64,000 nt of DNA from Lachancea kluyveri NRRL Y-12651 (taxonomy: Eukaryota > Ascomycota > Saccharomycetes > Saccharomycetales > Saccharomycetaceae), in NCBI GenBank assembly GCA_000149225.2, contig CM000692.1:1054001-1118000 (forward strand). The letters are read 5' to 3'. Shown here in pieces: positions 22,192 through 31,966 of this stretch. The notes under the pieces were generated by a model that was not told the origin of the DNA, ran no database searches, and worked only from the letters and a program-made list of their open reading frames with translations. Made by a program: the position numbers and the translations under genes. Within the stretch, counting starts at the first letter, position 1. Each line of letters starts with the position of its first letter.

Positions 22192-22833
22192 CTAAATGCT
22201 TAAAGCACCTCTCGCTTGGTTGACACCTACAGTGCTCAACATCCTCAAACCAGTCCCACCAAATGGGAAATAGCTTATGCCGTAGTAAATAATAGCAATT
22301 AGCTGCAACACAGCACACGGAATTGTCAACAAAGTGCTTTTGCTAATGGCGGCAAAGTAAATTGTTAAAATACAAGTCGTGAAGAAAAAAATGGTAAATG
22401 GCAATCTCTCCCTGGAAGTCAAGTGTTTTGCGTATGCTACAGGGCCCTGTAAAATCCCGAACGCCAAAACAAATAACAAGGACCCCATAGACCATAGCAA
22501 ACCAAACTTTCTCGGTTTTAGCGCGAGGACGGGGAATAGGAAGATACAAAGAGTAAAGCAACCCACAGCTCCTAAGATACAGCAGACAAATAATGCTAGA
22601 CGTTCCATTCTGGACAATGTAAACCACGAGGGTTCTTGGTTTTGTACCAAGTCCTGCTGGGTCATGGGCAAACGTTGGTAAACATCCTGTGCCCTTGTGT
22701 TAATTGAGTCAGCCCAAGAGGCAAACAACGTTTTTGCACCTTCGTTGAAGCCTCGTGAGTTTTCAGATCGAGAAGCATTCCACCTGTTTAGAGAGTCACG
22801 CAAAGAGTTCACCTGTTCATTCTCGTTCGGCAT
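22192..22833 (-). CDS. SFT2: Golgi traffic protein Sft2
   Basis: Tetraspanning Golgi membrane protein implicated in endosome/ER to Golgi vesicle fusion with Sed5-type syntaxins. The ATG at 22833 gives 213 residues (yeast 215). The cytosolic N-terminus contains QVNSLRDSLNRWNASR and NTRAQDVYQRLP, which line up with yeast Sft2. Four hydrophobic segments follow: LALFVCCILGAVGCFTLCIF, GLLWSMGSLLFVLAFGILQG, PFTIFFFTTCILTIYFAAIS and LLTIPCAVLQLIAIIYYGIS. An in-frame extension upstream has no ATG and was not used. It ends convergently with the arrestin gene (about 108-bp gap) and shares a 249-bp promoter with RTG3. Orthologue of YBL102W. Confidence 0.95.
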   Translation of the reverse strand: MPNENEQVNSLRDSLNRWNASRSENSRGFNEGAKTLFASWADSINTRAQDVYQRLPMTQQDLVQNQEPSWFTLSRMERLALFVCCILGAVGCFTLCIFLFPVLALKPRKFGLLWSMGSLLFVLAFGILQGPVAYAKHLTSRERLPFTIFFFTTCILTIYFAAISKSTLLTIPCAVLQLIAIIYYGISYFPFGGTGLRMLSTVGVNQARGALSI

Positions 22834-22944
22834 TTTACTGTTACTTCTGTTTGCTGTTGATCGTTTGCTTCTTAGGAAACCAGCTAAACCCCAGAGAGGC
22901 GTGTTCCGATCGGCGGAAATCATGTCGAGGGCAAAGCGAGAATT

Positions 22945-22950
22945 CACGTG
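22945..22950. promoter_or_regulatory. CACGTG E-box in SFT2/RTG3 promoter
   Basis: TTCACGTGAT lies in the 249-bp divergent promoter, near the middle. It is one of several CACGTG words in promoters of this window. Which gene it serves cannot be told. Confidence 0.35.
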
Positions 22951-23082
22951 ATATTCTTTGCAAGTGGTATCAAGAAAGAAAAACAGCCAAACCCTATATC
23001 CGAGTTTCTCGTCTACAATCCAAGAAGCTACACTTACAACGAAAACACTATCAATAAGGACGGAGCGGTTTTCATATACATC

Positions 23083-24357
23083 ATGGAATTTAAAAAGGAT
23101 GATGATGATCTGTTTAATGAATTACTAGGAGATTCATCGATCGGTCACTTGAATAGTTTTAGCTTTCGCCAGGGTTCTGCAGGGGACGAGCACTTGAAAG
23201 CCAACAGCAACTCTAATTCTACTCCAACCCCAACGCCTCAACTAGAAAAGCTATCTTATTCTCTGGCAAATGATTCGAGCCATTTGGTGTACCCGGGGAC
23301 AACCCCTGCACAGCAGCAAGAACTATTGCAACAACAAAGGAAATCTTCCAGGCCGAGTGTAAGTGCACACGATAACCATGGCTCCTTTATAGATGAGTAC
23401 CTGATGAATACCAGAACCAATGACATTCATTCTGGTAACCACCAGGAATGGCTTAGTGAGCCCCTATTTCAAGAAACTCTCAATGATGATGTACTGAGCA
23501 CCCATACGGATGACTTGACTTCTTCTCTGGGGTCTAGTATTCATAGTGATTTTTTGTCGCCCTCATCTTCGTTCAATTACCATCCCCAACAGTTAAATTC
23601 TGTTGACTCTAATACTTATTCCCAGTACTTGTCTTCAAGTTTACGCTCACCATCGACCAGTCTGAGGACTGGGAACTATCTGTCTAGCTCTTTGAGAAGC
23701 CAACCACAACCACAACCACAGCAGCAGCAGCAGCAGCGATTGAGACAGATGTCATTGAGTAGCGTCTCTAGTACACCTATGGATCCAGGAAGTGGTCCCC
23801 AACTAACCCAGGAGGAAAGGCTGCGTCGCCGTAGGGAATTTCATAATGCCGTGGAAAGAAGGCGTCGTGAATTAATCAAATTGAAAATTAAAGAGCTGGG
23901 GAAGCTGGTTCCACCAGGTTTGCTTAACTATAATGATCAAGGTAAAGAAATCAAACCAAACAAGGGTGTGATATTGAACAGATCTGTGGAGTACCTGGAG
24001 TATTTGCAGCAGGTACTAGAAGTTCAGGACCGTAAGAAGCAACAATTGTTAACGAAGATTGATGAATTAGAAGCACATAAAAGGACTATCGGTGCTAAAC
24101 CACCTAATATGGCGTCTAAAAGCTTTACACGAAGGACTAAGGTGGAAAGTATCTCCCCTGAACAGATAATCGATACCAGAGCGGTCCCCCATATTTTGGA
24201 CCAGGACTCACCAGCAGCATTTAATGACGATTTACGACAGTTCTTGTCCGGTGACTTGATTGAGGCTGAGGATAATGCCAAACTAATGTTCGGTTCAGGG
24301 CGTCCATCACAACAAGATGAGAATCCAGCAGATTTCTTACTCGATTTTGATAAATGA
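23083..24357 (+). CDS. RTG3: bHLH-leucine-zipper retrograde transcription factor Rtg3
   Basis: Pairs with Rtg1 to activate retrograde-response genes such as CIT2 when mitochondria or nitrogen supply fail. The chosen ATG at 23083 gives 424 residues (yeast about 486); the open frame to the left lacks an ATG. The start MEFKKDDDDLFNELL is an acidic activation-type N-terminus. Ser/Gln-rich sequence follows, with a QPQPQP and CAG-coded polyglutamine tract near residues 207-219. The basic region (RRRREFHNAVERRRRELIK, residues 248-266) leads into helix-loop-helix and a leucine zipper to about 335; the H..E..R contacts for E-box-like DNA are present. The C-terminus is acidic. Orthologue of YBL103C. 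Confidence 0.94.
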   Translation: MEFKKDDDDLFNELLGDSSIGHLNSFSFRQGSAGDEHLKANSNSNSTPTPTPQLEKLSYSLANDSSHLVYPGTTPAQQQELLQQQRKSSRPSVSAHDNHGSFIDEYLMNTRTNDIHSGNHQEWLSEPLFQETLNDDVLSTHTDDLTSSLGSSIHSDFLSPSSSFNYHPQQLNSVDSNTYSQYLSSSLRSPSTSLRTGNYLSSSLRSQPQPQPQQQQQQRLRQMSLSSVSSTPMDPGSGPQLTQEERLRRRREFHNAVERRRRELIKLKIKELGKLVPPGLLNYNDQGKEIKPNKGVILNRSVEYLEYLQQVLEVQDRKKQQLLTKIDELEAHKRTIGAKPPNMASKSFTRRTKVESISPEQIIDTRAVPHILDQDSPAAFNDDLRQFLSGDLIEAEDNAKLMFGSGRPSQQDENPADFLLDFDK

Positions 24358-24911
24358 CTATTGTTTTGCGCTTCTTTGTAATTAAACGAACTGTATGTAA
24401 CTTTTATTGACGTATTTATGCCACTACTAATTATCAGGCGGGTCACCTGTTGTTAAAATACCAGGACCTTTCCTGTTTCTCTTTTTCTGGTAACACCGCG
24501 ATTTGGCATACAGATTAGACTCCAGGAAAAATAGTTCAAGATAAACTTAACAGACCTATTTTTTTTATTTTGATGATTCACTTACAACAGTGTCTTTCAA
24601 TCCAATTATAAAAATAAACATGAAAAATCCCGATACCAAGTTACCTTATTGAAATTACCGAAAAGTGTTGGAAAAAGGTCTGCAAAGGAAAGAAGAATTC
24701 CATGTTAGTATCATATTATTCAGTAAGAGGACCCTATAATACCCTTATAGTTTGTATTTATTCGTAATACTCTCTTTACCACGTGATAACGTTTCGCTCC
24801 GGGCAATCCGAAACATCACATCCTCGGTTGTTTTGAAGATGATTACCCCAAGTAAAAAGTTAACATTAAGTAAACAATAACCATCTAGGCTGGCTTTATC
24901 GAGTACTTTTG
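24358..24911. other. RTG3-NTO1 intergenic region
   Basis: A 554-bp gap with a CACGTGAT word at 24780-24787, about 130 bp upstream of NTO1, followed by a GC-richer patch. No gene is seen. Confidence 0.4.
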
Positions 24912-27071
24912 ATGATGCCGAAAACTAAATCACATGTCAGACTGAAGGATGATGGACCAAAGTTAAGGGAAGAAAAACACTATAAGGACTTTTATCCCGA
25001 TTTAGACCATCAAGAGTCTTTACCATTAATATTGGGAGAAGACGTGGATCAGAACGGAGATGACAGGCAAATCACACATATAAAACAACTAATTTTTAAC
25101 AATAAAATAACATTGGAGCATATAAACTCAAACGTGAACAAGTCAAGGTTCAAAAAATGTAAGATTACGGTTTCTGAATTGAACGGTGCTTATAAGGTCC
25201 CAAGGCAGTATCGTAAGTTTGGTTACCGCAGTCATTCATCGTCTGCAAAAGTCGACCATTTGAATACACCATATTTGAAAAAAACTGATGATTTCAGTAA
25301 CTTTTCTGAAAACATACTTTCCACTATATCGAAATACCAAAAAAAATTTAAGGTGGAGTATGATATGGATGAACAAGATGAACTTTATATCCAATTTTTA
25401 AACGAAAACAGGCTGAGCAACACCAGGAATTTGTTAAGACACGAGATTTTTGAGATAGTTATGACAGTTTTAGAGAATGAATGGTTTTATTTGGAGAAAA
25501 AGATTCCACCGCGTACCTCCACAAACCCTACAGTATCAACCCACGAATCCCATGCGGCATGGGTCCATTATGAGCTTTATGGTTCTGATGATGGCACTGG
25601 CTACACGACAGACCAGCCGTGCGCAGTTTGTGGTGTTGCTGAATGTGATAACTCCAATGCTATTGTGTTTTGTGATGGTTGCGATGTTGCTGTACACCAA
25701 GAATGCTATGGAGTTGTTTTCATACCAGAAGGCCAATGGTTATGCAGAAGATGTATGATTTCAAAAAACCGTAAAATAAACTGTCTTTTTTGTCCAAGCC
25801 ATACAGGTGCATTTAAACAGACAGACACCGGCTCATGGGGCCATGTGCTCTGTGGTGTATGGATTCCAGAGTTGTTTTTCGCCAATCTTAATTACATGGA
25901 GCCCATTGAAGGTGTTGATTTAATTCCTAGAAATAGGTGGAAACTGAACTGCTACATATGTAGACAGAAAATGGGAGCATGCATCCAATGCGCGAACAAA
26001 AATTGTTTCACAGCATACCATGTCACTTGTGCCAAGCGAGCTGGTTTATATATGGATTTTGGCGGATGCTCGATTCTTGAAATAGTTTCCAACAACTTCC
26101 CACGAGATAATAGCTTGCAAAGCTTTTGTGACAAGCATTCACCACCGGGCTGGGGTGATTGTCAGCAAGGAATATCTAAAACCAGGAGGTATTTTGAAAA
26201 CATTCAGCAAATTATCTCTGGTGAACAAAAAAAACAACAAGAACCACCAAACTCAGTGGATTCCTCCAAAAATAAATGGAAAACTAATAGGGGTACCCCA
26301 ATAGCGCCACAAATGTTTGCAGCAGTGATTCAAAAGGTACTGCAGCTATTCCAGATCGCAAACTCAGAAAAACTGTCCATAGACCTGTGCAAATATTGGT
26401 CAATGAAGCGAGAGCTGAAAAGGGGTGCTCCTCTAGTTAGAAATTTTGATCCGACTTCTTTTAATACGTTGAATGTAGAAGAAATACAAAGGAGAATTGA
26501 ATTTGCTGAAGTATTACTAAATGATTTAAACAAATTGCATGAACTGAGCTCTCTATTGGTTAAAAGACAGAGAGCAGCAATGTTATACAATGGTGCTTTG
26601 CAGAAAAGTTATGAATTGGTACAGAACCCGGCGAATTATCTGATACAAACCGTGGTCCTAGACAAATTACTCAAGACGGAAGCTTTCAAAATGCTGTTGA
26701 AAATTTTAGAAAAAGAAGACAGTTCTAGTGTCTCATCGCTTCTGGCTAAATGTTCCGATGGCCAATATACTAATGTTCAAAGTTTCAAAGCTGACATGGC
26801 CCTCTTCTTCAAAAATTTACAAGACAACATAGAAATTCCAAGATATGTTCAAAGTGCAGTACTGAAAGTTTCGAAGGAATTCGATAGGTTAATATCGAAA
26901 ATAGACGATATTGATCCGGAAAAACTATTATCCCGAGACTTCGTAATCAAAGACACAGGCATTGAAGAAGTTCCATGGAAGGGGCCTGTGTTGATGAAGG
27001 AAGAAGAATTAAGCGATGTTGAGGATTTAAGTCAATTTGATAAAAGAAAACTGAAATCTCTTTTAAAGTAG
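24912..27071 (+). CDS. NTO1: NuA3 histone acetyltransferase PHD subunit Nto1
   Basis: BRPF/Jade-like scaffold of the NuA3 H3-acetyltransferase complex; its PHD finger reads methylated H3. Start is the ATG at 24912 (a second ATG follows directly), giving 719 residues (yeast about 748). An EPL1-like region lies at about residues 110-215 (FKVEYDMDEQDELYIQFLNE). A C4HC3 PHD finger starts at C237 (CAVCGVAECDNSNAIVFCDG, then HQECYG and WLCRRC). A zinc-knuckle and extended PHD follow to about residue 415 (CLFCPSHTGAFKQT, WGHVLCGVWIPE, CYICRQKMGACIQC, CFTAYHVTCAKRAGLYM). The C-terminal half is helical and charged. The finger set and order are those of Nto1 (YPR031W). Confidence 0.95.
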   Translation: MMPKTKSHVRLKDDGPKLREEKHYKDFYPDLDHQESLPLILGEDVDQNGDDRQITHIKQLIFNNKITLEHINSNVNKSRFKKCKITVSELNGAYKVPRQYRKFGYRSHSSSAKVDHLNTPYLKKTDDFSNFSENILSTISKYQKKFKVEYDMDEQDELYIQFLNENRLSNTRNLLRHEIFEIVMTVLENEWFYLEKKIPPRTSTNPTVSTHESHAAWVHYELYGSDDGTGYTTDQPCAVCGVAECDNSNAIVFCDGCDVAVHQECYGVVFIPEGQWLCRRCMISKNRKINCLFCPSHTGAFKQTDTGSWGHVLCGVWIPELFFANLNYMEPIEGVDLIPRNRWKLNCYICRQKMGACIQCANKNCFTAYHVTCAKRAGLYMDFGGCSILEIVSNNFPRDNSLQSFCDKHSPPGWGDCQQGISKTRRYFENIQQIISGEQKKQQEPPNSVDSSKNKWKTNRGTPIAPQMFAAVIQKVLQLFQIANSEKLSIDLCKYWSMKRELKRGAPLVRNFDPTSFNTLNVEEIQRRIEFAEVLLNDLNKLHELSSLLVKRQRAAMLYNGALQKSYELVQNPANYLIQTVVLDKLLKTEAFKMLLKILEKEDSSSVSSLLAKCSDGQYTNVQSFKADMALFFKNLQDNIEIPRYVQSAVLKVSKEFDRLISKIDDIDPEKLLSRDFVIKDTGIEEVPWKGPVLMKEEELSDVEDLSQFDKRKLKSLLK

Positions 27072-28309
27072 CAGAATATACCGAGGTAATAAACACATCA
27101 ATATCGGGTTGATGATATTTGAAAACCGGTAATTGTGAGAAGATAGTAGATTGGAATAAATGTGTGGCCCATAACTATATGATAAAGCCATATGTCATAA
27201 CAGGATCTATAAGGCTACCTTTGTTTAGCATCGAACCGAATTTACGAGTCTCTTTTTAATGGTAAATCCAGGACTCTATCACCTATATTTGAACCATTGT
27301 GAAGGATAAATTTGCAAACGTACTCTCTGACTACCCTGTGCCAAGATACTAATGAATTTGCGATACATTTCGTTTCTCATCTTAGAATTGGCAAATCTGC
27401 ATAATCAATACAGTCATTCCTACTCAGATTTGGTTAGTTCTTGATGGTTTTTTTATCTTGATCTAGAGTTCCTCAGCCCATAACTGCTTGGTTATTGTAT
27501 TCCTTAAATTCTCGTAAATCACTGTCAAAGATAAAAACACACAAGGTTTGTACCATTTGACTAAAAAAAAAAAGAAAAAGGGAGAGTATACAAAATTCGC
27601 ACATTCCAAGAGTTTAAAGAGTTAATAGTCGATGGAAAACATGATACTTTTCGTCTGATATGTTTTTGTTGTTCGTTTCGTCACGTCTTTATATTGATGC
27701 TCTCAAGGCAGATGAGCGAAAGTAAGGATGACTCGATCAAAACGGGTGCGATCGGCGTTTTGTGTAGACTTAGCATGTCTGCATCTTCTAAGTGCTTGGA
27801 CTACGGGCTGGCATACTTGAATCGCTCATACTTATTTATAATGCCCATGAGTGTAGGTAACGAATCTTTGTCCATCGACATGACGCTTTTGAGACAGACT
27901 CCGACAAACTAGAACCCTTCAGTACACTCAGCTAGGTACCGTAGAAAGTTAAAATTATCTCTTAAAAAGACATAGAAATGATACGTGATTATGGTATTAC
28001 AGGTAGAACTGACAAAAATGGGGGAGAAGTTACAAAGGCTTAGGTTCGTATTGCGCCGATAGGTGTACGAAAAAGGTTGCAGCTGAACACTCTCACAAAT
28101 ATAGTATAATAGTTTGTAAACCTCTTATAAATACAGAAAATTGTAATACTATTTTTATTTGCGGTTTGATGTACTGATTACAAGTTCCTTCATCGTGTTT
28201 TTTTATTTTGTTGTAAACTCAGGAAACTCGCATACTTTAAAGAACCAATTTTTCCTTCTGTTTATGAGCCAGCCAAATCCTGCGTTGGAGTAAAACGAAC
28301 AACAATCTA
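27072..28309. other. long NTO1-SEA4 intergenic region
   Basis: At 1,238 bp this is among the longest gaps here, and both flanking genes point right. It contains a 71-codon ATG ORF (27697-27912) in a less AT-rich patch (about 27690-27900) that I cannot assign. I see no tRNA, no recognisable snoRNA boxes and no repeat apart from short A-tracts. Confidence 0.35.
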
Positions 28310-31300
28310 ATGGGTTTAATCAAGAAAGTGTTTAGTTGGTCTCATGATGGAGCATTTGACTATTTATCCGTTAATCCAACTAGGGATGAAGTAGCCCATT
28401 ATAAGGTTGATCCTGAGGACGAGTCAGATGAGTCTATTGTCAGGTTGAACACCATCAAGGATTTTGGAAGTATCACCTGCTTAGACTACTCTCAATCCGA
28501 TATAGGTATTGTGGGTGTCGGTGAAAAGAATGGTATTTTGCGGCTGTTCAACATCATTAGCAATGGCTCAGAATATGATGACTTTGACCTTCGAGTTAGA
28601 GCGAAGCAGCAAAGAAGCATCAACAGCCTGGGCATCAACAACAATGGGCTAATCGCTATGGGGCTTGACAGAAGTAAACAGGATGCTTCTTTACAGGTTT
28701 GGGATATTAATTATCAAAGTACAGATTCTAATATTGTCAATCCGTCATTCTCTTATTGCCCGAATGAGAGTATAGTCTCTTTGAAATTTTCAGATGACAC
28801 GAGTATACTAGCTGCTACGACCAAATTTTTAAAGGAGCTCGATTTAAGAGCACCAAGTCCAGTATATCAGCACCCAACTAGACTTACCTACGACATTAAA
28901 ATCAACCCATTCAATTGTTGGCAATTCGCTACATATGGAGACGACGGTACACTAGCGATCTGGGATAGAAGAAAGCTATCGACGAGTTCAAACTCAACTG
29001 ATTACCTTGAAACTCAACCTTTACTGAAATTTGATAAACTAGTGGGACCTGGCGCTGCTTCACGTAAATATATGAACTCTTGTTTTCGTTGGTCTGCTTT
29101 ACGTGGCGAGGAGTTTGCCACTCTACATGGTGGTGAAGCTATCAAGAGGTGGAGATTGGGTATTGTCCCTTTATCAGAAACCAAAGAAGATGCTATCTTT
29201 ACTGAATCAAGAACCGAAGGATCAGAGAATATTCCTGCCACCTCTTATAAGGGAGTAGAGTCTCTTTTCGTCTCCACAGTGCATGACATTAACACGACTT
29301 TTGACCGAGTGGTAACTTTTGACTATATTCCAAAGGAAAGCGGTGAAACGAGTTTTATTTGTATGCGACAGTCTGGGACTATTTATCGTATGTCATTGAA
29401 CGAAGGAATTTCCAAGACCATGTTTAGTAGTCATAACGACTTAATCTTATCCAACAACGATAGGGCATCAATCGAGGAGTTGAGAGTTACTGATTTTACA
29501 GACACTACCCTTACCAACAATATTACAACAGCCATGAAAAGCTTATCGTTCGAGGATCTTGACGTGAGCGATGAAGAATACAACTCTACTTATAATGATG
29601 AAGAAACATCCTATTTAGAGGATAACGCCTCCGACCACATCAGCGATGAAAATGAAGATGACGCACAAAGCTTCGACCAAAGTGAAGAACATTATTCTTT
29701 TCTAGTGAAACCAGAACAGCTGTTACAAAGGGATATTAGTATGATTATGCGAAGAAGGGCTGTGTTGGGTTACGGTCTAGATCCTGTGACAACAGTAGAG
29801 ATGATTGATAGGTCAAAGTCTTTGCAAAACAATGCTTACATCAGGAATACGTGGAGGTGGTTATCTATTGCAAAAAGTTCTGTTGATGATGGTACCATGG
29901 TTTCTGGCGAGTTAGATTTGGGCTATGAAGGTATCCTTGGTATTTGGAATGGTTTAGCTGGATTATCAAAACAGAACAGGTACAAAGAAGGGAGCATCTT
30001 TACGGAAAAACAACTCAACAAAGAGCTGGAAAAAATCATTAAAATGAGGGGTAAATCGAAGGCTCGTCTAGAGAATGGTGCTAGCTTAAGCACCTCTGTA
30101 AGCTCATCCAAAGCCGTCCAACGTAAACTCTGCATGACAATATCTGGTTGGGATCTCTCTCCTTCTGATTATGAGGAGAAATATAGGAACTTGATTAATC
30201 AAAGCCATTATGAAAAGGCTGCAGGTTGGGCAGTGTTTTTTGGTGACGTGCCCCGGGCCATTGAAATTTTGGGCTCTGCCAAGAAAGAAAGACTACGGTT
30301 AATTGCTACTGCTATTGCTGGTTACATGGTATATAAGGACCAGCCAGGTAATAATGCTTGGAGACAACAGTGCAGAAGAATGTCTTCCGAGTTGGATGAT
30401 CCATATTTAAGAGTGATTTTTGCTTTTATTGCAGATAATGATTGGTGGGATATCCTATGCGAGTCTGCGATTTCTTTACGCGAAAGACTTGGAGTCGCAT
30501 TAAGGTTTTTGAATGACAAGGATCTTACAAGGTTTTTGGAGAGAACAGCTTCTACTGTTATTGAAAATGGTGAGTTAGAAGGATTAATATTAACTGGTAT
30601 CACACCTAGTGGTGTAGACTTATTGCAGTCTTACGTTGATAAGACTAGCGACGTTCAGACTGCTGCATTGATATCTATATTTGGCTGTCCAAGGTATTTC
30701 AAAGATAAACGCGTAGATGAATGGGTTCAAACTTACAGAGATATGTTAAACTCCTGGGAGCTTTTTGCCACCAGGTCTAAATTTGACGTATTAAGAACTA
30801 AACTCTCCAGAACAAGTCAAGGAGTCGTGACAGCTCAGGTTAGACCGCGTCAGATATACATCCAATGTATCAAATGTAACAAGAACATTAATAAGCCAGT
30901 AGAAAACGCTCCCAATAACATGGTGAAGCAGAATAATAAGCTAAAGAATCTGACACCAACATCATCCAAAAAATTTGGCTTAAACAATGTGCCAAATACT
31001 GAAAAACCCGTCAAAAAGCATTCCTGCCCACACTGTGGTACACCTTTCCCAAGATGTGCAATTTGCTTATTACCACTTGGTACTTCTAATCTACCGATTG
31101 TAATTAACGGTGCAACGCAGTCTCAACAGATGAAGGATCCCATAGAAAACGACGGAAGCAGTATTGAGGATTTTAAAGAGCGAAAACTATTAAAGCTTAA
31201 CGAATGGTTCAGTTTTTGTCTGAGCTGCAACCACGGTATGCACACTGGTCATGCGGAAGAATGGTTTGAGAAGCACTTGATATGCCCAGTGCCAGGTTGC

Positions 31301-31321
31301 TCTTGCCACTGTAATAAATAG
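28310..31321 (+). CDS. SEA4: SEA complex (GATOR2) WD40/RING subunit Sea4
   Basis: Mio-type subunit of the SEACAT/GATOR2 part of the SEA complex on the vacuole, which relieves inhibition of TORC1 in amino-acid signalling. The 1,003-residue protein (yeast about 1,038) starts with a WD40 propeller (about residues 1-370, including FATYGDDGTLAIWDRRKL). An acidic loop (about 410-460) leads into alpha-solenoid sequence. The C-terminus is a cysteine/histidine-rich RING-like domain: CIKCNKNI, CPHCGTPFPRCAICLLPLG, then FCLSCNHGMHTGHAEEWFEKHLICPVPGCSCHC. That arrangement is characteristic of Sea4/Mio. Orthologue of YBL104C. Confidence 0.94.
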   Translation: MGLIKKVFSWSHDGAFDYLSVNPTRDEVAHYKVDPEDESDESIVRLNTIKDFGSITCLDYSQSDIGIVGVGEKNGILRLFNIISNGSEYDDFDLRVRAKQQRSINSLGINNNGLIAMGLDRSKQDASLQVWDINYQSTDSNIVNPSFSYCPNESIVSLKFSDDTSILAATTKFLKELDLRAPSPVYQHPTRLTYDIKINPFNCWQFATYGDDGTLAIWDRRKLSTSSNSTDYLETQPLLKFDKLVGPGAASRKYMNSCFRWSALRGEEFATLHGGEAIKRWRLGIVPLSETKEDAIFTESRTEGSENIPATSYKGVESLFVSTVHDINTTFDRVVTFDYIPKESGETSFICMRQSGTIYRMSLNEGISKTMFSSHNDLILSNNDRASIEELRVTDFTDTTLTNNITTAMKSLSFEDLDVSDEEYNSTYNDEETSYLEDNASDHISDENEDDAQSFDQSEEHYSFLVKPEQLLQRDISMIMRRRAVLGYGLDPVTTVEMIDRSKSLQNNAYIRNTWRWLSIAKSSVDDGTMVSGELDLGYEGILGIWNGLAGLSKQNRYKEGSIFTEKQLNKELEKIIKMRGKSKARLENGASLSTSVSSSKAVQRKLCMTISGWDLSPSDYEEKYRNLINQSHYEKAAGWAVFFGDVPRAIEILGSAKKERLRLIATAIAGYMVYKDQPGNNAWRQQCRRMSSELDDPYLRVIFAFIADNDWWDILCESAISLRERLGVALRFLNDKDLTRFLERTASTVIENGELEGLILTGITPSGVDLLQSYVDKTSDVQTAALISIFGCPRYFKDKRVDEWVQTYRDMLNSWELFATRSKFDVLRTKLSRTSQGVVTAQVRPRQIYIQCIKCNKNINKPVENAPNNMVKQNNKLKNLTPTSSKKFGLNNVPNTEKPVKKHSCPHCGTPFPRCAICLLPLGTSNLPIVINGATQSQQMKDPIENDGSSIEDFKERKLLKLNEWFSFCLSCNHGMHTGHAEEWFEKHLICPVPGCSCHCNK

Positions 31322-31966
31322 AAATCTATATCTACCTGTTAGTAAAGGAGATGAAAGAAGCCCACAAATCTGAGCAAAACAACATTCCTTTACACTATAC
31401 AAAGTATTCGTTTTCGCGACCCTGTTCAATACCTAAATTGCAGAGTTCGTCCTTATACCAAATAATGATTAGTGTGAGTATTTTAAAATACCAGAGTAGA
31501 TGAATTGATGACCCTAGTTTTGAAAGCATTCTATAACTGATGAAACTATCTTGCCGTTCATGCCCTCTACTTATCTAATAACTACCAGTTTTCTCACTTT
31601 ATCCGAACGATATGCCAATGATCTTATGAGAAATAAGCATCACCGTATACGTACCAATTGACTGGCTTTTTTTTTTTGTTTTTTTTTTGTTTTTTTTTTT
31701 TTTTGAGGTGTTGTGTGGCAAAAACATTTGATTCAGAAGTTTAATTACAGATAAGTAGTAAGATCCAGTTACAGGAAGAAAAGAAATATTGTATTCTATA
31801 CTTGGCAATATCCAGAAAGCTAGTTACTTCGTTTGATTATTTTTATTGTCTCTCAAAAGTTTGTGCTTCTTTTTCTCGAAGCTCTTGTATTTGCCCCTCT
31901 TTTAAAAGATATAGCATTTCCTCCTTATATTTGATCCAACCTCAAAAGTCAAAAATACCTTTCAAA
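31322..31966. other. SEA4-PKC1 intergenic region
   Basis: A 645-bp gap with a dense T-tract interrupted by single G's at about 31669-31704. The PKC1 frame is open upstream of its ATG to 31802 but has no ATG there, so it is treated as leader. Confidence 0.4.

Noticed and set aside
22948-23082. 45-codon open extension upstream of RTG3
   Set aside because: No ATG in it, and it would overlap the promoter shared with SFT2.
31802-31966. 55-codon open extension upstream of PKC1
   Set aside because: No ATG, and the known Pkc1 N-terminus aligns at the ATG 31967.
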